Source of the DNA: Kiritimatiellia bacterium
Lineage (GTDB): Bacteria > Verrucomicrobiota > Kiritimatiellia > RFP12 > UBA1067
Length of the DNA stretch: 53,019 nucleotides
Direction of reading: 5' to 3'
Assembly (NCBI GenBank): GCA_017447805.1
Contig: JAFSMR010000043.1
Location: 1 to 53,019 of the forward strand
The notes under the pieces: model-generated
Databases searched by the model: none
The model's input: the letters and a program-made list of their open reading frames with translations, nothing else
What the model was told of the DNA's origin: nothing
Made by a program: the position numbers and the translations under genes
Shown: piece by piece, positions 15,908 through 22,371 of the stretch
How the letters are laid out: every line of letters begins with the position of its first letter
How positions within the stretch are numbered: position 1 is the first letter of the stretch

Positions 15908-17362
15908 ATGAAATTCCAATTAAGCATAAGAAGAAATCGATTTGTTGTTGCCGCTGCGCTGTTAGCTGGCGTGGCATGGGGCAGGGAAGGCGATCTGAAG
16001 CCTGTTGTGTCGCCAGATATGGCGGTGCGCCTTTCGGTTGAAGAAGCGGCGAAGGGACGCCCCTGCCGTTTCCAGGGCGTCGTCATCCACGCAAGCGCGC
16101 TCAGACCTCGCACTTGGGTTGTGTCGGGCGAAGATGTCTTGCGGGGCGGTATTGTGGTGCATGGCGAAGGCGATGGCTGCTTCGGTCCGTTTGAGGTTGG
16201 AGATGTCGTTTTTGTAGATGGCGTGACGAAGGTGGAAGGCACGTTTCCAGCCGTTAGCGCCAGACATATCGAGAAGCGCGGCACGCTGTCGATAAACACG
16301 GATATCTATCGCAAATACTATGATTTTCGCAAAGGATATCTACACGGACGCACCATGCGACTCAAGGGTACGGTGCGCGACGTGTCGCACAGTGACGGGG
16401 TGTCAGTCATAACGCTTAGAGTTGATCGTCAGTTGGCGAGACTGATTGTACCTGGACGTGTAAACGCCAAGTCGAGTATCGGGCGGCAGGTTCGCGCTGT
16501 CGGGTGTGTATTCAACAGGTATTCGTCTGACGGTGCTTTCATGGAGGGCGTATTGGAGCTTGAGGGGTCGGAGAATCTGATGTTTCTCGATCCTGACCCT
16601 ATTCCCGATTGGGTGTTGCCAATTGTAGGTGCGCTCGCAGCGGTGCTTGGTTTGTGGTGTTTCGCTCTCGTCATCCGCGCAAAGCGCGAACGCCATGCGC
16701 AGGCGGCGGTAGCGGCGGAGAGACGGCGCATGGCAGCAGATCTGCACGACACCATCGAGCAGCATCTTGCCGGTGCGCGGATGCTCTTGACAGGCGCCCT
16801 TTCCGTGCCTGGCATCCCGCCGCAGGTCGTCAGGGCTATGGAGGCCGCAGGCGGAATCCTCGCCAATGCAAAGATACAGACACGCGACGCGGTACTCAAT
16901 CTGCGAGCCGACGAATCGCTGGAAAAGTCCCCGGATGATGCAATGCGGGAGATTGCTTACGGTATTGAAAAGACGGGAGCGGCGAAGGTTCGGACGAATC
17001 TCGGCTCATTGCCCGAACGGCTGCCTAGCGGCGTCTTTCAAGATATTGTCGCCATCGTCCGCGAAGCGACAACGAATGCAATCAAGCACGGCAAGGCGAA
17101 GACGATTGCGATAGTCGCCGACGGGAAAGAAGATGGCTTCATTCTGCGCGTTCTGAACGACGGAGAAAAGTTCGATGCGAGTGCGGCGCTGGGACCTGAA
17201 ACTGGACACTTTGGCCTTTCGGGGATGCGCGAGCGCGCACTTCGCAGCCACCTCGATCTTTCATTCGTGTCGGACGATAAATGGTGCGGCGTTAGGATTG
17301 GAATGCGGGATTTTAGCCGCAAAGAACGCAAAGATCGCAAAGAAAAAAGGAGCGGCAGATGA
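15908..17362 (+). CDS. Sensor histidine kinase (HisKA_3/NarL type) with periplasmic sensor
   Basis: About 484 residues from the ATG at 15908, chosen because it gives a signal sequence (RFVVAAALLAGVAWG). The open frame begins at a TTG at 15863 next to the previous stop. Residues about 25-230 form a beta-rich extracytoplasmic region. One membrane helix follows (about 234-258, WVLPIVGALAAVLGLWCF). The kinase part has the HisKA_3 box ADLHDTIEQH (phospho-acceptor H about 279), an N box REATTNAIKHG and a G box GHFGLSGM. It overlaps the response regulator by four bases (ATGA). It probably senses a cell-surface glycan signal and controls the cargo enzymes. The last 19 residues are encoded by a CGCAAAGA-type octamer repeat, so that tail is likely non-functional. 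Confidence 0.87.
   Translation: MKFQLSIRRNRFVVAAALLAGVAWGREGDLKPVVSPDMAVRLSVEEAAKGRPCRFQGVVIHASALRPRTWVVSGEDVLRGGIVVHGEGDGCFGPFEVGDVVFVDGVTKVEGTFPAVSARHIEKRGTLSINTDIYRKYYDFRKGYLHGRTMRLKGTVRDVSHSDGVSVITLRVDRQLARLIVPGRVNAKSSIGRQVRAVGCVFNRYSSDGAFMEGVLELEGSENLMFLDPDPIPDWVLPIVGALAAVLGLWCFALVIRAKRERHAQAAVAAERRRMAADLHDTIEQHLAGARMLLTGALSVPGIPPQVVRAMEAAGGILANAKIQTRDAVLNLRADESLEKSPDDAMREIAYGIEKTGAAKVRTNLGSLPERLPSGVFQDIVAIVREATTNAIKHGKAKTIAIVADGKEDGFILRVLNDGEKFDASAALGPETGHFGLSGMRERALRSHLDLSFVSDDKWCGVRIGMRDFSRKERKDRKEKRSGR
17316..17344 (+). repeat. Octamer repeat (CGCAAAGA type) in the kinase C-terminus
   Basis: Three tandem units with the core CGCAAAGA encode the basic tail RKERKDRKEK of the kinase. 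The same repeat type occurs at 18769-18802, 21129-21162, 25996-26022 and 28510-28531. Confidence 0.75.
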
Positions 17363-17970
17363 TAAAGGTTGCAATAATCGACGACCATGCCGTGGTGCGG
17401 GTCGGGTTCAAGTACATCGTCAGTCTGCGGCTGGACATGGAGTTCGTCGGTGAACATCCTTGCGGAGATGGTGCGCTAGATTTCGTCCAGCGCACCGACC
17501 CAGACGTGCTCTTCCTCGACATCCGTATGCCAGACCGCGACGGACTAGACGTCCTGAAGGAGATACGTGCGGCACGTCCGTGGCAGAAGGTCGTGATGCT
17601 GACGACGAGCAACGCCGACAACGACGTCTATACCGCTCTCAATCTTGGCGCAAAAGGGTATCTTCTCAAAGACCGCGATTCCGGCGATATCGCCAAAGCG
17701 GCCGAGCGCGTGGCAGGCGGAGGCAAATTCGTCCCTGAAGCCGTGATGGAACTCTATCGCAACCGCAAGATGATGCCGGACTTGACGCAGCGCGAGGCGG
17801 ATGTACTCAACCTCGTGGAAAAAGGGAAGTCAAACGACGAAATCGCCGCAGACCTTTCCATTTCCCCCAACAGCGTCAAGCAGTATCTGCGCGGTCTTTT
17901 CACCAAACTCGACGTCACCGACCGCGTCTCCGCAGTCCGCGAAGCCGCAAAGCGCGGATTTTTGAGATAG
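17359..17970 (+). CDS. NarL/FixJ-family response regulator
   Basis: 203 residues. The receiver domain has D8, D9, the phospho-acceptor D54 (LFLDIRMP), TTS near 82-84 and K104 (GYLLKD). The C-terminus is a LuxR-type helix-turn-helix (LTQREADVLNLVEKGKSNDE). It is coupled to the kinase by ATGA overlap. Regulators of this family bind inverted repeats, often just upstream of the -35 region. The three stereotyped inverted repeats at 20360, 22321 and 26112, each centred about 43.5 nt upstream of a leaderless ATG, are the natural candidates for its sites. That link is inference. Confidence 0.92.
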   Translation: MIKVAIIDDHAVVRVGFKYIVSLRLDMEFVGEHPCGDGALDFVQRTDPDVLFLDIRMPDRDGLDVLKEIRAARPWQKVVMLTTSNADNDVYTALNLGAKGYLLKDRDSGDIAKAAERVAGGGKFVPEAVMELYRNRKMMPDLTQREADVLNLVEKGKSNDEIAADLSISPNSVKQYLRGLFTKLDVTDRVSAVREAAKRGFLR

Positions 17971-17976
17971 GTAAGA

Positions 17977-18004
17977 GTTAGGTGTGAGGAGTTAGGAGTT
18001 AGAA
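17977..18004 (+). repeat. GTTAGGA heptamer array between regulator and GH78 gene
   Basis: Four consecutive units (GTTAGGT, GTGAGGA, GTTAGGA, GTTAGAA) fill most of the 41-nt gap. The array ends in TTAGAAA, which could serve as a -10 six bases before the next ATG. Confidence 0.8.
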
Positions 18005-18011
18005 ATTAGCA

Positions 18012-20162
18012 ATGAAAAGTGAAAAGATGATAGTTGCCGGGGCTGTTTTCTCGTTTTGCGCGGCGTTCTCGGCATTGGGCGTATCCACAGTCGCCGAAGG
18101 CAAGCTCAATGCGGGATGCGAGGCGGTGTGGATGTGGTATCCAGGAGAGTACGGCATCTGGCGTGGCAACAAATTGCAGTTTGAGCGTCTCCAGTGGGGT
18201 GCGGAACTCGCCCCGTTCTGGCCGAGCTACGGTTTCAATCCTGTCGCCGAATTCTCAGCCACATTCGATCTGGCCGAGCCGGAGGAAGTAGAGATGGTCG
18301 CCGACGGCACACTCAACGTGAACGTCAATCGCAAGGACTGCGCGGCGGTACTGGGAAAGCTCATATTGCCAAAGGGGCGCGTGGAAATCAAGGCTCGAGT
18401 CGCCAACAATGTCCGTCCGCCGGCGCTGTTTGTGAATGGCAAGACGGTCAAGAGCGGCGAGGGGTGGCGCGTCGGCTGGTGGCAGAAGGATGCGCAGACT
18501 CTGCCCGCAGAGTTCGATGCGAAGTTCACGTGTGCGGAAAAGAAGCCGGGCGACTGGAAACTGAATCATGAACGTGCGGAGCCAGTCGAGGTGAGGCGGC
18601 TCGACGGCTGTGCGCTATTTGCCGATTTTGGGCGCGAGAGCTATGGCTATCTGGCACTGGAGGATGTGACGGGCAAGGGCGCGGTCAGGGTCGTCTTCGC
18701 CGAAAGCGAGAAGGAAGCGCTGGATGAGAAGCCGAAAGCTCCGCAAGACTGCATGGAGTGGGTTTCTTTAGCCGCAAAGGACGCAAAGAACGCAGAGATT
18801 CTTTGGGATAAGGCGAGGGGATTCAGGTATGTGTCGGTGTGGCCTGTTGAAGGAGATTTGTCAATCGGCCGCGTAGCGATGGAGCGAGAGTTGCCGCGCT
18901 CACCGAGGCGTGGGGCGTTCCGGTGCAGCGACGAGAGAGTGAACCAGATATGGGATGTGGCGGCAGATACGCTGGAACTCACTTGCCGCGAAATCTTTGT
19001 GGAGGGCATCAAGCGCGATCACTGGGTGTGGAGCGGCGATGTGGTGCAGGCGCTTTTGATGAACTACTATCTCACGGGCGACTGGGAAGGTTGCCGGGAT
19101 ACGCTCTGGTGCGTGCGCGGCAAAGACCCTGTCGTCACGCACTTGAACAGCATATTGGACTATTCATTCTTCTGGTATGATGCCGTGGCAACGCACATTC
19201 TTTATTCTGGAGACAAGCTCTTTGCCGAGGCAGTGCATCCGCGCATGGAGTCGCTGATTCGCTTCATCGAATCGCGTCTCGACAAGCATGGGCGGCCAGC
19301 CGCGCGCAACGGCGATTGGGTGTTCATCGACTGGGCACCGCAGAAACTGCACAACACCGGCGGCGTGTGCGCTTTCGAGATGATGCTCCTCGCTCGCGCC
19401 TATGAAGCGATGGGGAATGGGGAGTGGGAGGAGCGGCGCCTCGCCGCGCACCCATGGGGAACGGGGAATGGGGAATGGGAAATGGAGAAGAGAGGGGCTA
19501 TTTTGCGGGATGAGGTGATGCGATTATTCTGGGATGAGGGAAAAGGCGGCCTTATGCATCTGCTGAAGAACGACGGAACACTCGACTCGCAATTGACGCG
19601 CTATCCCAACATTTTCGGAATCAAATGGAACTATTTCGACGAGGGTCAGAAGTCGAATGTTGTCGAGCGCATCCTGCTCAACGATGCCGTCATGAAAATC
19701 CAGACGCCATACATGCGCTTCTACGAGCTGGAGGCGCTTGCCGCGCTTGGCTTGCAGGAGAAGGTCCTCTCTGAAATCAAATCCTACTGGGGCGGAATGC
19801 TCGACGAAGGAGCGACAAGTTTCTGGGAACTCTACAACACGTCCGAGAAAGGCGATGCGCATTTGGCGATGTATGGACGTCCCTACGGCAAAAGCCTCTG
19901 CCATGCGTGGGGAGCCTCGCCGATTTATCTTCTCGGCCGCTACTTCCTCGGCGTGGAGCCTACCGCGCCAGGCTATGCTGAATATGTTGTAAAGCCGAAC
20001 CTCGGCGGACTTGAATGGATGGAAGGCAAAGTGCCGACGCCGCTCGGCGACATAGAAGTGACCGTCTCAAACGGCACCGTCACCGTCAAAGGCAACAGCG
20101 GCAAGGGAACGCTGATATGGAATGGCGAAAGAATGCCAATCCCGCCGCGCTATTCTCCGTGA
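18012..20162 (+). CDS. Secreted alpha-L-rhamnosidase, GH78-like
   Basis: 716 residues with an N-terminal signal peptide (MIVAGAVFSFCAAFSALG). Residues about 30-300 are beta-sandwich domains. From about 310 an (alpha/alpha)6 barrel carries the GH78 signature: EGIKRDHWVWSGD (D336 and neighbouring acids) and FWELYNTSEKGDAHL with E606. The C-terminal beta domain (LGRYFLGVEPTAPGYAEYVVKP) is also typical of GH78. It should remove terminal alpha-L-rhamnose from polysaccharides outside the cytoplasm. Two short repeats are embedded in the coding sequence: an octamer array (18769-18802, encoding LAAKDAKNAE) and GGGGAAT heptamers (19412-19490). Both keep the frame and fall in loops or linkers. It follows the two-component genes in the same direction. 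Confidence 0.85.
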   Translation: MKSEKMIVAGAVFSFCAAFSALGVSTVAEGKLNAGCEAVWMWYPGEYGIWRGNKLQFERLQWGAELAPFWPSYGFNPVAEFSATFDLAEPEEVEMVADGTLNVNVNRKDCAAVLGKLILPKGRVEIKARVANNVRPPALFVNGKTVKSGEGWRVGWWQKDAQTLPAEFDAKFTCAEKKPGDWKLNHERAEPVEVRRLDGCALFADFGRESYGYLALEDVTGKGAVRVVFAESEKEALDEKPKAPQDCMEWVSLAAKDAKNAEILWDKARGFRYVSVWPVEGDLSIGRVAMERELPRSPRRGAFRCSDERVNQIWDVAADTLELTCREIFVEGIKRDHWVWSGDVVQALLMNYYLTGDWEGCRDTLWCVRGKDPVVTHLNSILDYSFFWYDAVATHILYSGDKLFAEAVHPRMESLIRFIESRLDKHGRPAARNGDWVFIDWAPQKLHNTGGVCAFEMMLLARAYEAMGNGEWEERRLAAHPWGTGNGEWEMEKRGAILRDEVMRLFWDEGKGGLMHLLKNDGTLDSQLTRYPNIFGIKWNYFDEGQKSNVVERILLNDAVMKIQTPYMRFYELEALAALGLQEKVLSEIKSYWGGMLDEGATSFWELYNTSEKGDAHLAMYGRPYGKSLCHAWGASPIYLLGRYFLGVEPTAPGYAEYVVKPNLGGLEWMEGKVPTPLGDIEVTVSNGTVTVKGNSGKGTLIWNGERMPIPPRYSP
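18769..18802 (+). repeat. Octamer repeat inside the GH78 gene
   Basis: Units GCCGCAAAGG, ACGCAAAG, AACGCAGAG encode the low-complexity stretch LAAKDAKNAE within a beta domain of the rhamnosidase. Confidence 0.75.
19412..19490 (+). repeat. GGGGAAT heptamer arrays inside the GH78 gene
   Basis: Two clusters, about 19412-19432 and 19456-19490, with units GGGGAAT, GGGGAGT, GGGGAAC and GGGAAAT, encode the repetitive GNGEWEE and GTGNGEWEMEKR. They insert about 25 residues into the catalytic barrel region without breaking the frame. Confidence 0.8.
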
Positions 20163-20359
20163 CAACATGTCAGCATAAGGGGGCGCGGCATAAGGGGGCG
20201 CGCCCCTCTAGTGACATTGCTTCGCAATGCCCACTTCGTTCGGGGGATATGCGCCCCCACGAATGGGGCGATGGAATATCGCGGCGAAGGCAGGCAGCCG
20301 CAAGGTAGCTACAACACGGTAGGCTTCAGGGTAATCCGCAAAGAGAGGTAATTACGTTT
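20163..20359. other. Intergenic region with REP-like palindromes
   Basis: No gene. It holds a direct repeat of GCATAAGGGGGCGCG (from about 20172 and 20187) ending in a GGGGCGCGCCCC palindrome, and CATTGC-TTC-GCAATG. These are likely dispersed palindromic repeats; similar GC-rich palindromes lie at 26044-26098. Confidence 0.55.
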
Positions 20360-20403
20360 ACACCCTTTCGGGCATTGCAGGGAATCGTCCGATATGATAT
20401 AAT
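20360..20403 (+). promoter_or_regulatory. Operator + leaderless promoter, site 1
   Basis: Inverted repeat ACACCCTTTCGGGCAT (20360-20375; the reverse strand fits the ATGCCC-N4-GGGTGT pattern), then 22 nt, then TATAAT (20398-20403), then 7 nt and the ATG at 20411. No -35 hexamer and no ribosome site. Spacing is identical to sites 2 and 3. Confidence 0.75.
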
Positions 20404-20410
20404 CTGCGCC

Positions 20411-22306
20411 ATGAAAACACAAGTCATAATGGCGGCGGCGATAATCGCCAGCGCTGCGTTTAGCAATGGAGCGGTGCTGTTCGACGAGACGGGCGCGCTG
20501 AAAATCGATGGCGACAAGTACGGGATGAACTGGATTCTCCGATGCGACGGGACGCAATATGCGCCCGTTATCGCCGAGGATTCGTGGGGGACGGTGGAGT
20601 TAGGAGTGAGGAGTGGGGAGTTAGGAGTTACGCGAGACCGGCGAGAGGATGGAAATGACTTGGTCGAGAACGTGACGATCAGCAATAGATCAGATCAAGC
20701 GGTTGACTTGGCGGGTGCAAAGATCAAGTTCCCATTCAATGACAACTATACGACGGCGGAAGAGTGTGTGACGCGGCGGTGCAATGCGCATTTATGGCCG
20801 TTTGGTTCGGCGGCGTGGGCGTGTTTGATTCGTATGGGCGGGGAAGCGCCGCATCTCGGATGGATGCTGACGAAGGGCGAGGTGGATGGCTACGCCGTCT
20901 CGAAGCGCGACAAGGTGGCGGGTCATGATGCATCGAACTTTCGCGGTGTGTTCGCGTTCCTGATGCCTGACAAGACTCTCTCGCCAGGCGAGACGTACAC
21001 GCTCGAATGGCGGCTTTTTTCGCACGATGGCTGGGAGGACTTCAAGGCGCAGCTTGTCAAACGCGGCGGATTGTGGGTAGAAGCCGACAAATATGTTGCG
21101 CAAGTCGGGGAAGAAATAGCCGTCAAAAACTCTGCGTCCTCTGCGCCTTTGCGCCTCTGCGTTAATCAACCCGGCGAGACGAATGTGATGGTCGAAGCAG
21201 GCGGCAAGTGGACACGGGTGGAGCTTCTCGCGGTGAGCGACTATCGCAAGTTCATCGAACGGCGGCTTGATTTCATCCTTGACCATCAGCAATATATGAA
21301 GGATGGCGATGTTCGCGACGGAGCATTTCTCCCTTACGACAACGAGACAGACGCCCAATACTTCGACTGGCTCGCCGAAACGCACCGCTACGATATGGAC
21401 GAAGGGCGCGAGCGCATCGGCATCGGCATCGCCATCGCCGAGTGGATGAAGCGCGGCTACGCGAACCCCAAGGCACTTCCCGCCTTGAAGAAATACGCGC
21501 ACTTCATCCGCGCTGCTCTCCAGCGCGAGGACTACAAGACATTCAGCGAAGTGCTACGCGAAAAGCACCGCATCTACAACTACGCATGGGTCGCGCGGTT
21601 CTATTTCGACATGTACGAATTGACAGGAGACGCGCAGTATCTCGACGATGGCGTGGGCACAATTCTCGCAATGTTCAAATACGGCGGCCATAACTTCTAT
21701 GTTATCGACTTGCCGGTCCGCCAGTCCATCGAGACACTTCGCAAGGCGGGGCGCGAAGAGGACGCCGAAAGGCTGCTCACCGAATACCGTAAGGCAGCGG
21801 CCAACTACCTCGCAAACGGAATAACGCCGCCGAAGAGCGAGATGTACTATGAACAGTCCATCATCTCCCCGGCAGCGCAGTTCCTCGCAGAGATGTTCCT
21901 CGTCACGAAGGAGGAAAAATACCGCAAGGGCTGCGAAGTTCTGCTTCCGGTGCTTGAGGCATTCAACGGCCATCAGCCTTCGTGGCATCTGAACGATGTT
22001 GGAATCCGCCACTGGGACGGCTACTGGTTCGGCAAACGGCGGCTCTTGGGCGATACCATGCCGCACTACTGGAGCTGCATCTCGGCAGACTTCTTCGGAC
22101 TCTGGGCGGAGATTGCCGGCGACAAAGCCTACGCTCGCCGCGCGAGCGAAATCTGCAAGGCAAACTTCGGACTTTTCGCGGAGGATGGTCGCGGCGGTGC
22201 GGCGTGGATGTACACAAACATCATCAATGGACAGCCCGGACGCTTCCTGGAGCCAATGGCCAACGACGAAACCTATGCTCTCGCTTTCGCCGCTCGCTGG
22301 CTCTAA
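20411..22306 (+). CDS. Secreted six-hairpin-like carbohydrate enzyme, family not assigned
   Basis: 631 residues from the ATG at 20411 (the frame opens at a TTG at 20375 inside the promoter). A signal peptide is clear (VIMAAAIIASAAFSNGA). The first 270 residues look like a beta-sandwich. The remainder has regular helical repeats with aromatic and acidic residues (YNYAWVARFYFDMYELTGD, YEQSIISPAAQFLAEMFL, RHWDGYWFG), as in (alpha/alpha)6 barrels of glycosidases and lyases. I cannot name the family; unsaturated-uronate or glucuronate-active six-hairpin enzymes are possible from context. It carries a GTTAGGA array (20599-20630) and an octamer array (21129-21162) in frame. It has one of the three stereotyped promoters. 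Confidence 0.72.
   Translation: MKTQVIMAAAIIASAAFSNGAVLFDETGALKIDGDKYGMNWILRCDGTQYAPVIAEDSWGTVELGVRSGELGVTRDRREDGNDLVENVTISNRSDQAVDLAGAKIKFPFNDNYTTAEECVTRRCNAHLWPFGSAAWACLIRMGGEAPHLGWMLTKGEVDGYAVSKRDKVAGHDASNFRGVFAFLMPDKTLSPGETYTLEWRLFSHDGWEDFKAQLVKRGGLWVEADKYVAQVGEEIAVKNSASSAPLRLCVNQPGETNVMVEAGGKWTRVELLAVSDYRKFIERRLDFILDHQQYMKDGDVRDGAFLPYDNETDAQYFDWLAETHRYDMDEGRERIGIGIAIAEWMKRGYANPKALPALKKYAHFIRAALQREDYKTFSEVLREKHRIYNYAWVARFYFDMYELTGDAQYLDDGVGTILAMFKYGGHNFYVIDLPVRQSIETLRKAGREEDAERLLTEYRKAAANYLANGITPPKSEMYYEQSIISPAAQFLAEMFLVTKEEKYRKGCEVLLPVLEAFNGHQPSWHLNDVGIRHWDGYWFGKRRLLGDTMPHYWSCISADFFGLWAEIAGDKAYARRASEICKANFGLFAEDGRGGAAWMYTNIINGQPGRFLEPMANDETYALAFAARWL
20599..20630 (+). repeat. GTTAGGA heptamer array inside the six-hairpin gene
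   Basis: GTTAGGA, GTGAGGA, GTGGGGA, GTTAGGA, GTTA, encoding about LGVRSGELGV. Near-identical arrays lie at 17977-18004 and 23382-23413. Confidence 0.85.
21129..21162 (+). repeat. Octamer repeat inside the six-hairpin gene
   Basis: Units of the type CTCTGCGT / CTTTGCGC (reverse of CGCAAAGA) encode NSASSAPLRLCV in the junction between the beta and helical parts. Confidence 0.7.
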
Positions 22307-22309
22307 ATC

Positions 22310-22364
22310 CCAACTCCCACACGCCCTTTCGGGTGTGGCGGGGCGGGGGCGGAAATGATAGAAT
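22310..22364 (+). promoter_or_regulatory. Operator + leaderless promoter, site 2
   Basis: Inverted repeat ACGCCCTTTCGGGTGT (22321-22336), 22 nt of GC-rich spacer, TAGAAT (22359-22364), 7 nt, ATG at 22372. The whole block from about 22309 is nearly identical to that at 26101-26165. No -35 hexamer and no ribosome site. Confidence 0.8.
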
Positions 22365-22371
22365 ATGCGCC

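Noticed and set aside
20360..20375. Inverted repeats before the cargo genes as terminators of the preceding genes
   Set aside because: No T-runs, and the exact 35-nt spacing to three start codons is not expected for terminators.
21982..22371. N-terminal extension of the GH115 protein
   Set aside because: It overlaps the six-hairpin gene and the promoter; the ATG at 22372 starts a clean signal peptide.
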